From: Gallaecimonas xiamenensis 3-C-1
Lineage (GTDB): Bacteria; Pseudomonadota; Gammaproteobacteria; Enterobacterales; Gallaecimonadaceae
DNA length: 64,000 nucleotides
Direction: 5' to 3'
NCBI RefSeq assembly: GCF_000299915.1
Contig: NZ_AMRI01000019.1
Location: forward strand, 23,510 to 87,509
Below the pieces are notes generated by a model. That model was not told where the DNA came from. It did no database searches and was given only the letters and a program-made list of their open reading frames with translations. Below are positions 50,059-60,237 of this stretch, piece after piece (the stretch's first letter is position 1; the number at the start of each line of letters is the position of its first letter). The position numbers were made by a program, and so were the translations under genes.

Positions 50059-51222
50059 TTACAAAATGGGGTGGGCGTGCTCGGCCAAGAGGCGCCGGGC
50101 TATGATGAGCCGCATGATCTCGTTGGTGCCTTCCAGGATCTGGTGTACCCGCACGTCCCGCACGTGGCGCTCCAGGGGGTATTCCTGGATATAACCGTAG
50201 CCGCCGTGCAGTTGCAGGGCGTCGTTGCAGATCTTAAAGCCCAGATCCGTGGCCAGGCGTTTGGCCATGGCGCAATAGGCGGTCCTTTCCGGGTCTTTGA
50301 CGTCCAGCTTGTAGGCCGCCAGGCGCACCAGCTGACGCGCCGCCACCAGTTCGGTGGCCATGTCCGCCAGCTTGAACTGCAGGGCCTGGAAGGCAGCCAG
50401 GGGCTTGCCGAACTGCTGGCGCTCCTTGAGGTACTGGGTGGCGGTGTCCAGGGCCTGCTGGGCAGTGCCGATGGAGCAGGTGGCGATATTGATGCGACCG
50501 CCGTCCAGGCCCATCATGGCGAACTTAAAGCCTTCCCCTTCCTCACCTAGGCGGTAATGGGCGGGAATGCGCACCTTGTCGAAGGTGACCATGCGGGTGG
50601 GCTGGGCGTTCCAGCCCATTTTCTCTTCGGCCTTGCCGTAGCCGATGCCGTCAAGGTCGGCCGGGACCACAAAGGCGCTGATGCCGCCGGGGCCGGCTTC
50701 GCCGGTACGGGCCATCACCACCAGCACCTGGGTGCTGCCGGCACCGCTGATAAAGACCTTGGCGCCGTTCAGCTCATAATGGTCACCGTCGCGGCGGGCC
50801 GAGGTGGTAAGGCTGGCAGCGTCGGAGCCGGCACCCGGCTCGGTCAGGCAGTAGGACGCCAGCCGCTCCCCAGTCACCAGGTCGGGGCAGAACTCGGCCA
50901 CCGCTTCTGGGGTGCCGAAGCTCGCCACCATCCAGGTGGCCATGTTGTGGATGGTCATGTAGGCGGTGGTGCTGGTGCAGCCCATGGCCAGCTGTTCGAA
51001 GACGATGCTGGCGTCCAGGCGGGAAAGCCCCAGGCCACCGGCCGCTTCCGGGGTGTAGAGGCTTAAAAAGCCCAGTTCGCCGGCCTGCTTGATCACCTCC
51101 ACTGGGAAATGGTGTTCCTTGTCCCAGCGGGCGGCGTTGGGGGCCAGTTCGCTGGCGGCAAACTGGCGGGCAGTGTCTTGGAAGGCCTGTTGGTCTTCGG
51201 TCAGGTGAAAGTTCACAGGCAT
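50059..51222 (-). CDS. Acyl-CoA dehydrogenase (isobutyryl-/2-methylbutyryl-CoA type)
   Basis: A 387-residue flavoprotein. N-terminal MPVNFHLTEDQQAFQDTARQFAASELAPNAARWD, the FAD-site signature ASYCLTEPGAGSDAASLTT, the second signature DALQLHGGYGYIQEYPLERHVRDVRVHQILEGTNEIMRLIIARRLL, in which the Glu of ILEGTNE is the usual catalytic base. The subtype matches isobutyryl-CoA dehydrogenases found with mmsAB. It converts isobutyryl-CoA to methacrylyl-CoA and passes electrons to ETF. The gap to mmsA is 4 bases. Confidence 0.92.
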   Translation of the reverse strand: MPVNFHLTEDQQAFQDTARQFAASELAPNAARWDKEHHFPVEVIKQAGELGFLSLYTPEAAGGLGLSRLDASIVFEQLAMGCTSTTAYMTIHNMATWMVASFGTPEAVAEFCPDLVTGERLASYCLTEPGAGSDAASLTTSARRDGDHYELNGAKVFISGAGSTQVLVVMARTGEAGPGGISAFVVPADLDGIGYGKAEEKMGWNAQPTRMVTFDKVRIPAHYRLGEEGEGFKFAMMGLDGGRINIATCSIGTAQQALDTATQYLKERQQFGKPLAAFQALQFKLADMATELVAARQLVRLAAYKLDVKDPERTAYCAMAKRLATDLGFKICNDALQLHGGYGYIQEYPLERHVRDVRVHQILEGTNEIMRLIIARRLLAEHAHPIL

Positions 51223-51226
51223 CCCC

Positions 51227-52717
51227 TTACTTCAAATGGATGGTCATGTTGGGGCCAGAGGGAATGTCCTCGTTGAACCAGCGGGCGGTCACCGTCTTGG
51301 TCTCGGTGTAAAAGCGCACCGCCTGTTTGCCGTAAGCATGCTGGTCACCGTAGAAAGAACCCTTCCAACCGGTGAAGCTGAAGAACGGCAGCGGTACCGG
51401 AATCGGCACGTTGATGCCCACCTGGCCCACTTCAATCTCGTGCTGGTATTTGCGGGCGGCGGCGCCGCAGGCGGTGAAGATGGAAGTGCCGTTGCCGTAG
51501 GGGTTGGCGTTGACCAGGGCGATGGCGTCATCCAGGGAGTCGGCATTGGTCAGGCACAACACAGGCCCGAAGATCTCTTCCTTGTAGATGCGCATATCGG
51601 CGGTGACGTCGCCAAAGAGGGTCGGCCCCACCCAGTTGCCGGTTTCAAAGCCCTTGAGGGTAAAACCGGAGCCGTCCAGCAGGCAGGTGGCCCCTTCGTC
51701 CTTACCGGCCTGGATCAGCGCCAGCACCCTTTCCCTGGCCTTGGGGGAAATGAGCGGGCCATAGGCCGCGTCGGGATCGTTCCACAGGCCAGGGCGAACC
51801 TTGGCCAGCTCCTGCTGGATATCGGCGGCCCACTGCTGGGCCTCACCCACCAGTACCACCACCGAAATGGCCATGCAGCGCTGGCCGGCGGCACCCACTG
51901 AGGCGCCGACGATGTTGTTGATCACCTGCTGCTTGTTGGCGTCGGGCATCACCACCATGTGGTTCTTGGCGCCGGCAAAGGCCTGGACCCGCTTCATGTT
52001 CTCGGTGCCACGGCGGTAGATGTACTGGCCCACCGGCACCGAGCCCACGAAGGACAGGGCCTTGACCGAGGGATGGTCCAGCAGGAAGTCCACCTGGTCT
52101 TTGCCGCCGTGAATGACCTGCAACACCCCTTTGGGGGCGCCGGCTTCCACGAACAGCTCCACCAGCCGGGTGGGGGTCAGGGGGTCCTGCTCCGAGGGTT
52201 TCAAAATAAAGGTGTTACCGCAGGCGATGGCCAGGGGGAACATCCACAGCGGGATCATCGCCGGGAAGTTAAAGGGGGTGATACCGGCACAGACACCCAG
52301 CGGCTGGGTCAGGCTGTAGCAGTCGATGCCACGGGCCACGTTCTCTACCGTTTCCCCCATCATCAGACTGGCGATATTGGCGGCGTGTTCCACCACCTCG
52401 ATACCGCGCCAGACATCGCCCTTGGCGTCTTCGAAGGTCTTGCCGGTTTCACCGGCCAAGATGGTGGCAATTTCATCGTGGTGATCTTTAAGGAGCTGCT
52501 GGTAGCGCAGCATCACCCGAGCCCGCTGGGACACCGGGGTTTCCTTCCACTCCAAGAAGGCCTGCTTGGCGCTCTCTACCGCCGCTTCCATCTCCCCTTG
52601 GGTGGCGCAGGGTACCTTGGCAATAACGCTGTTGTCGGCAGGGTTGGTCACGTCGATGAACTGTTCGCTGCGGCTCGGCACGAACTGGCCGTCGATAAAA
52701 AGAGGAACTGTTTTCAT
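51227..52717 (-). CDS. mmsA: Methylmalonate-semialdehyde dehydrogenase (CoA-acylating)
   Basis: A 496-residue aldehyde dehydrogenase. FGSV-like NAD segment [70 protein letters not shown] contains the catalytic cysteine (C in GQRCMA). The C-terminus [23 protein letters not shown] is typical of MmsA. It forms propionyl-CoA from methylmalonate semialdehyde and CoA, the exit step of valine breakdown. It lies 11 bases after the thiolase gene in the operon. Confidence 0.95.
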   Translation of the reverse strand: MKTVPLFIDGQFVPSRSEQFIDVTNPADNSVIAKVPCATQGEMEAAVESAKQAFLEWKETPVSQRARVMLRYQQLLKDHHDEIATILAGETGKTFEDAKGDVWRGIEVVEHAANIASLMMGETVENVARGIDCYSLTQPLGVCAGITPFNFPAMIPLWMFPLAIACGNTFILKPSEQDPLTPTRLVELFVEAGAPKGVLQVIHGGKDQVDFLLDHPSVKALSFVGSVPVGQYIYRRGTENMKRVQAFAGAKNHMVVMPDANKQQVINNIVGASVGAAGQRCMAISVVVLVGEAQQWAADIQQELAKVRPGLWNDPDAAYGPLISPKARERVLALIQAGKDEGATCLLDGSGFTLKGFETGNWVGPTLFGDVTADMRIYKEEIFGPVLCLTNADSLDDAIALVNANPYGNGTSIFTACGAAARKYQHEIEVGQVGINVPIPVPLPFFSFTGWKGSFYGDQHAYGKQAVRFYTETKTVTARWFNEDIPSGPNMTIHLK

Positions 52718-52728
52718 GGCCGATTTCC

Positions 52729-53901
52729 TTAAAGAAGCTCGATGGCGACAGCGGTGGCTTCACCGCCGCCGATGCAAAGGGAAGCAATGCCGCGCTTGAG
52801 GCCGCGGCGCTTGAGGGCATAGGCCAGGGTCACCAGCAGGCGCGCCCCGGTGCAGCCAATGGGGTGGCCAAGGGCGCAGGCGCCGCCGTTGACGTTGACC
52901 TTGGCGCCGTCCAGCCCCAGCTCCTGGATGGCCAGCATGGTGACCATGGCGAAGGCTTCGTTGATCTCGAACAGGTCCACCTGGTCCTTTTGCCAGCCGG
53001 CCTTGTCCAGCACCTTCTGGATAGCCCCTACCGGCGCTATGGTGAATTCGCTGGGGTGCTGGGCATGCTGGGCCTGGCCGACGATACGGGCCAGGGGCAC
53101 CAGGCCGCGCGCCTTGGCGTCTTCTTCGCGCATCAGCACCAGGGCGGCGGCGCCGTCGGAAATAGACGAGGCGTTGGCGGCGGTAATGGAGCCGTCTTTG
53201 GCAAAAGCCGGGCGCAGGGTCGGGATCTTTTCAGGGTCCGCCTTGGCGGGCTGCTCGTCCTTGTTCACGTCCAGCTCCCCTTTGCGGGTCTTGACGGTCA
53301 CCGGGGTTATCTCGTCGGCAAAGGCGCCGCTGTCGATGGAGGCCCTGGCCCGAGTCAGGGACTCGATGGCAAAGCGGTCCATGGCGTCGCGGCCAAGGCC
53401 GTATTGGTCAGAGGTTTCCTGGGCAAAAGAGCCCATCAGGCGGCCGGTGTAGGCGTCTTCCAGGCCGTCCAGGAACATATGGTCCTTAACCTCCCCATGG
53501 CCCATGCGCAGGCCACCACGGGCCTTGGGCAGCAAATAGGGAGCATTGGTCATGGACTCCATACCGCCGGCCACCACCACGTCGGCGCTGCCGGCTTTGA
53601 GCAGATCATGGGCCAGCATCACCGCCTTCATCCCCGAGCCGCACACCTTGTTGACGGTGGTGGCTCCGGCGCCGTCCGGCAGGCCGGCATGGCGGCTGGC
53701 CTGGCGCGCCGGGGCCTGGCCGGTACCGGCAGGCAGCACGCAGCCCATCAGAGTTTCACTGACATCGCTGCCCTTTAGGCCGGCGCGGCCCAGGGCGGCC
53801 TTGATGGCGGCGGCACCCAGCAACGGGGCCGGCACGTCCGACAGGGCCCCCTGGAATCCGCCCATGGCGGTACGGGCTGCGCCCACTATGACGATAGACA
53901 T
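52729..53901 (-). CDS. Acetyl-CoA C-acyltransferase (thiolase)
   Basis: A 390-residue thiolase with the nucleophile cysteine in [12 protein letters not shown] (about C88), the histidine in [21 protein letters not shown] (about H347) and the second cysteine in SLCIGGGEA (about C377). [22 protein letters not shown] opens the protein. As first gene of the operon it may cleave 2-methylacetoacetyl-CoA to acetyl-CoA and propionyl-CoA, the last isoleucine step, or handle acetoacetyl-CoA from leucine. The promoter region ahead carries two overlapping LiuR-like palindromes. Confidence 0.92.
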   Translation of the reverse strand: MSIVIVGAARTAMGGFQGALSDVPAPLLGAAAIKAALGRAGLKGSDVSETLMGCVLPAGTGQAPARQASRHAGLPDGAGATTVNKVCGSGMKAVMLAHDLLKAGSADVVVAGGMESMTNAPYLLPKARGGLRMGHGEVKDHMFLDGLEDAYTGRLMGSFAQETSDQYGLGRDAMDRFAIESLTRARASIDSGAFADEITPVTVKTRKGELDVNKDEQPAKADPEKIPTLRPAFAKDGSITAANASSISDGAAALVLMREEDAKARGLVPLARIVGQAQHAQHPSEFTIAPVGAIQKVLDKAGWQKDQVDLFEINEAFAMVTMLAIQELGLDGAKVNVNGGACALGHPIGCTGARLLVTLAYALKRRGLKRGIASLCIGGGEATAVAIELL

Positions 53902-53943
53902 GGCTCACTCCTTCAAAGCGATTTTCCACAGCCTATCGCAATA

Positions 53944-53965
53944 TTGACGTTTACGGCAACGTAAA
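53944..53965. promoter_or_regulatory. Double LiuR-like operator of the valine operon
   Basis: Two 16-bp near-palindromes overlap by 10 bp: TTGACGTTTACGGCAA (53944-53959) and TTTACGGCAACGTAAA (53950-53965), each matching TTKACGT-N2-ACGTMAA at 15 of 16 positions. On the minus strand TTTACG and TATTGC (spacer 16) form a possible promoter that the pair would cover. Confidence 0.65.
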
Positions 53966-54066
53966 GCGGTACGACCTCTGCTTGGAAAAATCAAGGGGCA
54001 AGGGCTGACGCCTTGGCAGCCCCTGGGGTAGGCTGGCGCAAACACCAATAACGAGGCAGGAGCCCC

Positions 54067-54876
54067 ATGACCGACCCCCGTGTTCAATGGACGGTAAAAG
54101 ACCATATCGCCCACGTCTGGCTAAACAGGGCCGACAAGCTCAACGGCCTGGACCTGGCGATGTTTAAGGACATGGTGGCCGCCGCCAAGGCTATCCGCCG
54201 CGACAAGAGGGTGCGGGTGGTGATCTTGGCCGGCCGGGGCCAGGGCTTTAGTGCCGGCCTGGACTTCAAGGCGGTGCAGCGCTCCCCTATGATGGCCTTG
54301 AAACTCTTCCTCAAATGGCCCTGGCGCCAGCAGAACCTGGCCCAAAAGATCGCCCACTGCTGGCGCGACCTGCCGGTACCGGTGATCGCCGCCTTGCACG
54401 GCCCCTGCTTTGGCGGCGGCCTGCAAATCGCCCTGGCCTGCGATTTTCGCATCGCCGCCGCCGACACCCAGATGTCGGTGATGGAGATGAAATGGGGACT
54501 GATCCCGGACATGAGCGCCATGGTCACCCTGTCCCGGCTGACCCGCCTGGACATCGCCCAGTGGCTGACCATGACCGGGCGGCGTTTTGACGCCACTCAA
54601 GCCCTGGAATACGGCCTGGTGACCCAGGTGGCGGCAGACCCACTGGCGGCGGCAGAGGCTCTGGCCCAGGACATCGCCCACCAGTCCCCCGACGCCGTAG
54701 CCGCCGCCAAGTACCTTTTCAAGAAGACCTGGAAGAAGGACACCGGCAGCGCCCTGCGCTGGGAGCGTTGGGTACAGGCCAGGCTCCTTGGCCGGCGCAA
54801 CCAGCGCCTGGCCATGCAGCAGGGCCTGGGCAAAGACCAGGGCCCGGCCCCCTTCCAGGACCGCAGCCTCTTTTAA
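54067..54876 (+). CDS. Crotonase/enoyl-CoA hydratase family protein
   Basis: A 269-residue crotonase-fold protein. GFSAGLDFKAVQRSP and LHGPCFGGGLQIALACDFRIAAADTQMSVMEMKWGLIPDMSAMVTLSRL show the oxyanion hole and one catalytic acidic residue (EMKWGLIPD), a pattern nearer to delta-isomerases than to classical hydratases with two glutamates. The C-terminus KTWKKDTGSALRWERWVQARLLGRRNQRLAM is basic. The exact reaction is uncertain. It is divergent from the thiolase operon and about 100 bases from its double operator, so it may be under the same control. Confidence 0.85.
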   Translation: MTDPRVQWTVKDHIAHVWLNRADKLNGLDLAMFKDMVAAAKAIRRDKRVRVVILAGRGQGFSAGLDFKAVQRSPMMALKLFLKWPWRQQNLAQKIAHCWRDLPVPVIAALHGPCFGGGLQIALACDFRIAAADTQMSVMEMKWGLIPDMSAMVTLSRLTRLDIAQWLTMTGRRFDATQALEYGLVTQVAADPLAAAEALAQDIAHQSPDAVAAAKYLFKKTWKKDTGSALRWERWVQARLLGRRNQRLAMQQGLGKDQGPAPFQDRSLF

Positions 54877-54877
54877 C

Positions 54878-54904
54878 AAAAAAGCCGCCCTAGGGGCGGC
54901 TTTT
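54878..54904. terminator. Bidirectional terminator
   Basis: AAAAAAGCCGCCC-TA-GGGGCGGCTTTT between the convergent crotonase and 5'-nucleotidase genes. Confidence 0.85.
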
Positions 54905-54907
54905 GGG

Positions 54908-56749
54908 TTACTGGCCTTTGGCCTGGTAGGTCACCACCTGGTAGGGCAAGGGTTTGAGGGTCCCCTGGGCCTTGGCAAAGTCGATAAAGGCGGCGTTATC
55001 CAGGTAGCCGGTATCCACATAGCTGCCGGGCAGGCGATGTAGCAGGGCCAGGTAGCCTTCCTTGCCGGAGGCGGTAAAGGCGGTGGAGCCCACCTTGTAG
55101 ACCTGGGCCGGGTCCAGCGGCTGCCATTGGCCACTGGCGTCGTCCAGTAGCTCAACCACTGTCAGGCGCTGGCCACGGGGCTGGTTACCGTCGTAGGTAA
55201 AGCGCAGGTGGCCGGTGTAGGGGAAGGCGCCGTCGCCGGTGCCCATGATGCCGTCGGCATCCACGGCGTTGTCGATGGCCCCTTCCAGGGCCGCCGCCAG
55301 ATCACTGCCCTTGAGCTTGAAGGTCACCAAGGGGTTGGAAAAGGGCAGCAGCCCCCCCGCTACCAGGCCCACCGTCAGCTTGCCTTCCTTGATGGCGTCG
55401 CGCACCCCGCCGGAGTTTTGGATGGTGACATCCACGGCGTTGTTCATGGCCTTGAGGTTTTGGTACATGGACTCGGCGATCAGCGGCGCCACTTCCGAGC
55501 CGTGCACCGGCAGGGGCGCCCCGCCCCGGGCCTTGCCGGGAATGCGCACATGGTCCAGGGTCTTGGGCACCTGGGCTATCACCTGGTTGTTGAGGGCTTC
55601 GACCTGGGGCTTGAAATCCTGGTCTATCAGCTGGCGCATGGCGGCGTCTTCGGCCACCAGGCTGATGTTGTCATTGGCGGCGATAAAGGCGTCAACGGTG
55701 GCCTTGTCTTCGGCGCTGACCGGGGTCTTCTTGCCACTGCCGTAGTCATGGCTGAACTGGTCCCCCACCAGCAGGGTGTTATGGCCCTGGCACTGGGTCA
55801 CCTGGCCTTGGCTGTCGAAGCTGACGGTGAAAAAGCCCAGGGCCTCGGCGTACTGGCCGGCCTGCACTATGCAAGTCGTGCCGTGCATCTGGGCGTAATC
55901 CTGTTCATGGGCCAGGCCCAGGTTGGAAAAGTCCCCCAGCAGGGTATGGGAGTGGCCGCCGACGATAACGTCGATGTCCGGCACCGCGTCCGCCACCGCC
56001 TGGTCCCGCACCAGGCCGATATGGGACAGCATCACTACCTTGTCCACCCCTTTGGCCTTCAGCGCCGCCACTATGCCCTTGGCGGTGGCCACTTCGCCGT
56101 GAAAGTCCACGTCTTGGTCGGGGCTGGTGATCACCTTGGCGTCTTCCAGCACCAGGCCGAACAGGCCCACCTGCTGGCCGTTGACGGTCTTGATAAGGTA
56201 ACCGCCCTGCCCCGCCTTGGCGTCGTAATGGACAAAGTTGCCCAGCTTGGCCAGAGGATGGGCCTTGGCTTGGTCTTCACGGCTCAAGTCCATATTGGAG
56301 GCCAGCACCGGGAACTGGGCCTTGCCGATAAACTGGGCCAGGGGTTCGTTGCCAAGGTCAAACTCGTGGTTGCCCACCACCATGGCGTCCAGGCCCATGT
56401 CGTTAAGAAGGGCGGCGTTGGCCTGGCCTTTGAAGTTGGTGAAATAAAGGGAGCCCTGGAAGGCGTCGCCTCCATGTAAGAAGAGGAAGGGCAAACCCTG
56501 CTCATGAGCCCACTGGCGCACCTTGAGGCTCTGGGCCTTGACCCTGGGGTAGCCACCTACCGGGGCGCGCACCGCCAGGCTGCCGGCGTTAAAATCCAGC
56601 AGGCCGCCGTCGAAATGGGAGTGGGTGTCGTTGATATGGGCGATGGCCAGGGTCAGGGGCGCTTCAGGGGTGTCCTGGGTGTCGCTCTGGCAGCCGGCCA
56701 ACAACGAAAGCAGCAGCCAAGGGGCGACTTTCCATGGATGAGGTTTCAT
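54908..56749 (-). CDS. Lipoprotein 5'-nucleotidase/UDP-sugar hydrolase (UshA-like)
   Basis: A 613-residue two-domain enzyme. The lipoprotein signal is MKPHPWKVAPWLLLSLLAGC, so it is anchored facing the periplasm or surface. The metallophosphoesterase domain has IAHINDTHSHFDG, LHGGDAFQGSLYF, VVGNHEFDLG, VMLSHIGLVRD and DVIVGGHSHTLL with all metal ligands. The C-terminal 5'-nucleotidase domain starts at about 370 and has IQNSGGVRDAIKEG and LPFSNPLVTFKLKG. It is like Vibrio NutA, which is also a lipoprotein and lets cells use extracellular nucleotides. The start ATG 56749 has AGGA at 6 bases; a longer reading has no support. Confidence 0.92.
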   Translation of the reverse strand: MKPHPWKVAPWLLLSLLAGCQSDTQDTPEAPLTLAIAHINDTHSHFDGGLLDFNAGSLAVRAPVGGYPRVKAQSLKVRQWAHEQGLPFLFLHGGDAFQGSLYFTNFKGQANAALLNDMGLDAMVVGNHEFDLGNEPLAQFIGKAQFPVLASNMDLSREDQAKAHPLAKLGNFVHYDAKAGQGGYLIKTVNGQQVGLFGLVLEDAKVITSPDQDVDFHGEVATAKGIVAALKAKGVDKVVMLSHIGLVRDQAVADAVPDIDVIVGGHSHTLLGDFSNLGLAHEQDYAQMHGTTCIVQAGQYAEALGFFTVSFDSQGQVTQCQGHNTLLVGDQFSHDYGSGKKTPVSAEDKATVDAFIAANDNISLVAEDAAMRQLIDQDFKPQVEALNNQVIAQVPKTLDHVRIPGKARGGAPLPVHGSEVAPLIAESMYQNLKAMNNAVDVTIQNSGGVRDAIKEGKLTVGLVAGGLLPFSNPLVTFKLKGSDLAAALEGAIDNAVDADGIMGTGDGAFPYTGHLRFTYDGNQPRGQRLTVVELLDDASGQWQPLDPAQVYKVGSTAFTASGKEGYLALLHRLPGSYVDTGYLDNAAFIDFAKAQGTLKPLPYQVVTYQAKGQ

Positions 56750-56906
56750 TCTGATTCCTGTGAGCATGTTGTTTTCTTTGTGCCGACATCTTACCCATCC
56801 TTGGGCTACAAGCCTATGAAAGCCACAAACAAGACTTGCCTTTTCTAGCCGAGAAAGTCAGTCTTGACAGGGGCTTGAGCGCAATTCACCCCCGGGCGCT
56901 TACAGC

Positions 56907-56922
56907 TTTACCTTTACGTAAA
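56907..56922. promoter_or_regulatory. LiuR-like operator upstream of liuR
   Basis: TTTACCTTTACGTAAA matches TTTACGT-N2-ACGTAAA at 15 of 16 positions and lies 27 bases before the liuR start, fitting autoregulation by a MerR-family protein. Confidence 0.65.
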
Positions 56923-56948
56923 CTTCCAGTAAGGTAGAACCATCGACG

Positions 56949-57374
56949 ATGAGCCAAGACACCATGTCCAACAAGAGCATCACTTACAGCATCAGCGAAC
57001 TGGCCAAAGAGTTCGACATCACCACCAGGTCCATTCGTTTCTACGAAGACCAGGGGCTGATAACGCCGGAGCGCAAAGGACAAACCCGTATCTACAACCG
57101 CCAGGACAGAGTGCGCTTGAAGCTGACCCTGCGCGGTAAGCGTCTGGGCTTTTCCCTGGCAGAGATCCGTAAGTTGTTCGATCTGTATGATGCCGACAAG
57201 TCCTCCATCACCCAGCTAAATACCATGCTGGAACTGGTGGCCGAGAAAAAAGCGGCCCTGGAGCAGCAGATGGAAGACATCAAAGTGGTGCTCATGGAAC
57301 TGACGTCGGCAGAAACCCGCTGCCGCACCGCCTTAGCCGACATTAACCACAAGAAAAAGGCCAGCGGCAGCTAA
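56949..57374 (+). CDS. liuR: MerR-family regulator of the liu genes
   Basis: A 141-residue MerR-type regulator: helix-turn-helix and wing at about 10-75 (YSISELAKEFDITTRSIRFYEDQGLITPERKGQTRIYNRQDRVRLKLTLRGKRLGFSLAEIRKLF), then a dimerisation coiled coil (LNTMLELVAEKKAALEQQMEDIKVVLMEL). The effector part is very short with one cysteine, as in other LiuR proteins. Its place at the head of the liu operon, 27 bases before liuA, and known LiuR regulons in gammaproteobacteria identify it. It is expected to repress leucine and related catabolic genes. A second ATG five codons in could be the true start. Confidence 0.92.
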   Translation: MSQDTMSNKSITYSISELAKEFDITTRSIRFYEDQGLITPERKGQTRIYNRQDRVRLKLTLRGKRLGFSLAEIRKLFDLYDADKSSITQLNTMLELVAEKKAALEQQMEDIKVVLMELTSAETRCRTALADINHKKKASGS

Positions 57375-57401
57375 CCACCACGCATCTCGGGGGAGAAGCT
57401 G

Positions 57402-58571
57402 ATGATTAGCCAGTTCAAAAGCCTGAATTTCGGTTTGGGCGACACTGCGGACATGCTCCGCGACCACGTCAATTCTTTCGCCCGTGAGGTCATAGCCCCT
57501 CGCGCCGCGCAAATCGACCACGACAACCTGTTCCCCAACGAACTCTGGCCTCGCCTGGGTGAGATGGGCCTGCTGGGGGTGACCGTATCGGAAGAATACG
57601 GCGGTGCCGGCATGGGCTATCTGGAACACGTGATCGCCATGGAAGAGATCTCCCGGGCCAGCGCCTCGGTGGGCCTGTCCTACGGCGCCCATTCCAACCT
57701 CTGCGTCAACCAAATTTACCGTAACGGCAGCGAGGTCCAAAAGCAGGCCTACCTGCCCAAGCTGGTCAGCGGCGAGCACATCGGTGCCCTGGCCATGTCC
57801 GAGCCCAATGCCGGCTCCGACGTGGTGTCCATGAAACTGAGCGCCCGCGACAACGGCGACCACTATGTGCTGAACGGCAACAAAATGTGGATCACCAACG
57901 GCCCCGACGCCCACACCTATGTGGTCTACGCCAAGACCGACGCCGACAAGGGCCCCCACGGCATCACCGCCTTTATCATAGAGCGGGGCTTCAAGGGCTT
58001 TAGCCAGGCGCAAAAACTGGACAAGCTGGGCATGCGCGGCTCCAACACCTGTGAACTGGTGTTCGAAGACTGCATCGTGCCCAAGGAAAACGTCCTCGGC
58101 GGCCTCAACCAGGGGGTCAAGGTGCTGATGAGCGGCCTGGACTACGAACGGGTGGTGCTGTCCGGCGGCCCCCTTGGCATCATGCAGGCCTGCATGGACG
58201 TGGTGGTGCCCTACGTGCACGACCGCCAGCAGTTCGGCCAGGCCATCGGCAGCTTCCAGCTGGTGCAGGGCAAACTGGCCGACATGTACACCCGCATGAA
58301 CGCCGCCCGCGCCTATGTCTATACCGTGGCCAAGGCCTGCGACCGGGGCGAAACCACCCGCAAGGACGCCGCCGGCGCCATCCTCTACAGTGCCGAACTG
58401 GCCACCCAACTGGCCCTGGACGCCATCCAGCTGCTGGGAGGCAACGGCTACATCAACGAGTACCCCACAGGCCGCCTGCTGCGGGACGCCAAACTCTATG
58501 AAATTGGCGCCGGTACCTCCGAGATCCGCCGCATGCTCATCGGCCGCGAACTCTTCAACGAATCCCGCTAA
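57402..58571 (+). CDS. liuA: Isovaleryl-CoA dehydrogenase
   Basis: A 389-residue flavoprotein of leucine breakdown, forming 3-methylcrotonyl-CoA. Its N-terminus [38 protein letters not shown] is specific to isovaleryl-CoA dehydrogenases. It has the FAD signature [21 protein letters not shown], and [28 protein letters not shown], the segment containing the unusual catalytic base region of this subgroup, then [41 protein letters not shown]. Note A in IGAGTSE where other acyl-CoA dehydrogenases have catalytic Glu: the known isovaleryl-type arrangement. Confidence 0.96.
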   Translation: MISQFKSLNFGLGDTADMLRDHVNSFAREVIAPRAAQIDHDNLFPNELWPRLGEMGLLGVTVSEEYGGAGMGYLEHVIAMEEISRASASVGLSYGAHSNLCVNQIYRNGSEVQKQAYLPKLVSGEHIGALAMSEPNAGSDVVSMKLSARDNGDHYVLNGNKMWITNGPDAHTYVVYAKTDADKGPHGITAFIIERGFKGFSQAQKLDKLGMRGSNTCELVFEDCIVPKENVLGGLNQGVKVLMSGLDYERVVLSGGPLGIMQACMDVVVPYVHDRQQFGQAIGSFQLVQGKLADMYTRMNAARAYVYTVAKACDRGETTRKDAAGAILYSAELATQLALDAIQLLGGNGYINEYPTGRLLRDAKLYEIGAGTSEIRRMLIGRELFNESR

Positions 58572-58623
58572 AAGCTCCCTGGGGCGCCCGTCCGGGCGCC
58601 CTTGCCTGAAAAGGACCCTGACG

Positions 58624-60228
58624 ATGATCCTGTCATCCCATATCAACGCCAATAGCGACGCCTTCTTGCAAAAGGACGCGGCCATGCGCGCCCTGGTGGC
58701 CGACCTCAAAGACAAGGTGGCCAACATCACCCTGGGGGGCGGTGCCAAGGCCTGTGAACGCCACAAGTCCAGGGGCAAGCTGCTGGCCCGTGAACGCATC
58801 GACCTGCTGCTCGATCCCGGCTCGGCATTTTTGGAAATCGCCCAATTGGCCGCTTTCCAAGTCTATGAAGATCATGTTCCCTGTGCCGGCGTGGTGGCTG
58901 GCATCGGCCGGGTCAGCGGGGTCGAGTGCATGATTGTGGCCAACGACGCCACGGTCAAAGGCGGCACCTATTACCCGCTGACGGTGAAAAAACACCTGCG
59001 GGCCCAGGAGATTGCCGCCCGTTGCCACCTGCCCTGCCTGTATCTGGTTGACTCCGGCGGCGCCTTTTTGCCCCGCCAGGACGAGGTGTTCCCGGACCGG
59101 GACCACTTCGGCCGCATTTTCTTCAACCAGGCGCAGATGTCCGCCAAGGGCATACCGCAAATAGCGGTGGTGATGGGGCTCTGTACCGCCGGCGGCGCCT
59201 ATGTGCCGGCCATGGCCGACGAGTCCATCATCGTCCGTAACCAGGGCACCATCTTCCTGGCCGGGCCGCCCCTGGTCAAAGCCGCCACCGGCGAGGAAGT
59301 GAGCGCCGAAGACTTAGGCGGCGCCGACGTGCACTGCAAGGTCAGCGGGGTGGCGGACCATTACGCCCAGGACGACGCCCATGCCCTGGCCCTGGCCCGG
59401 GACGCGGTGGCCAACCTCAACTGGCAAAAGCCCAGCCAGGTGGCCATCAGTGACCCAAGGCCGCCCCGCTACAGCCCCGAAGAGCTGTACGGCATCGTCG
59501 GTACCGACCTGAAAAAGCCGTTCGACGTAAAGGAAGTCATCGCCCGCTTGGTGGACGACTCCGAGTTTCACGAATTCAAGGCCCTGTACGGTCCGACCCT
59601 GGTCTGCGGCTTTGCCCAGATCCAGGGTTACCCGGTGGGCATAGTGGCCAACAACGGCATCCTGTTCAGTGAAAGCGCTCAAAAAGGCGCCCATTTCATC
59701 GAGTTGTGCTGCCAGCGCAAGGTGCCCTTGGTGTTCTTGCAGAACATCACCGGCTTTATGGTTGGCCAAAAATACGAGGCCGAAGGCATCGCCAAGCACG
59801 GTGCCAAGATGGTGACAGCGGTGAGCTGCGCCAATGTGCCCAAATTCACCCTGGTGATCGGTGGCTCCTACGGTGCCGGCAACTACGGCATGTGCGGCCG
59901 CGCCTATGACCCCACCCTGATGTGGATGTGGCCCAACGCCCGCATTTCGGTGATGGGTGGCGAGCAGGCTGCCGGGGTATTGGCCACCGTCACCAAAGAC
60001 AACCTGGCGAAAAAGGGCGAAAGCTGGAGCGATGAGCAAGAGCAGGCCTTCAAGGCCCCCATCATCGACCAGTACGAGCAGCAGGGACACCCCTACTACG
60101 CATCGGCTAGGCTTTGGGACGACGGCGTCATCGACCCCGCCCAAAGCCGCGAGGTGCTGGGGCTGGCCCTGGCTGCGGCCCTGAACGCCCCCATCAGCGA
60201 CACCCGTTTCGGCGTGTTCCGCATGTAA
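58624..60228 (+). CDS. liuB: Methylcrotonyl-CoA carboxylase, carboxyltransferase (beta) subunit
   Basis: A 534-residue carboxyltransferase. [30 protein letters not shown] begins the acyl-CoA-binding half, followed by [56 protein letters not shown]. The second half has [52 protein letters not shown] and [24 protein letters not shown]. With LiuD it carboxylates 3-methylcrotonyl-CoA to 3-methylglutaconyl-CoA. The start is ATG 58624, where the conserved N-terminus begins. Confidence 0.96.
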   Translation: MILSSHINANSDAFLQKDAAMRALVADLKDKVANITLGGGAKACERHKSRGKLLARERIDLLLDPGSAFLEIAQLAAFQVYEDHVPCAGVVAGIGRVSGVECMIVANDATVKGGTYYPLTVKKHLRAQEIAARCHLPCLYLVDSGGAFLPRQDEVFPDRDHFGRIFFNQAQMSAKGIPQIAVVMGLCTAGGAYVPAMADESIIVRNQGTIFLAGPPLVKAATGEEVSAEDLGGADVHCKVSGVADHYAQDDAHALALARDAVANLNWQKPSQVAISDPRPPRYSPEELYGIVGTDLKKPFDVKEVIARLVDDSEFHEFKALYGPTLVCGFAQIQGYPVGIVANNGILFSESAQKGAHFIELCCQRKVPLVFLQNITGFMVGQKYEAEGIAKHGAKMVTAVSCANVPKFTLVIGGSYGAGNYGMCGRAYDPTLMWMWPNARISVMGGEQAAGVLATVTKDNLAKKGESWSDEQEQAFKAPIIDQYEQQGHPYYASARLWDDGVIDPAQSREVLGLALAAALNAPISDTRFGVFRM

Positions 60229-60237
60229 GGAGAGATC

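Noticed and set aside
57333..58799. Open frame of 488 codons opposite liuA
   Set aside because: Antisense to isovaleryl-CoA dehydrogenase, with composition typical of complementary GC-rich coding DNA.
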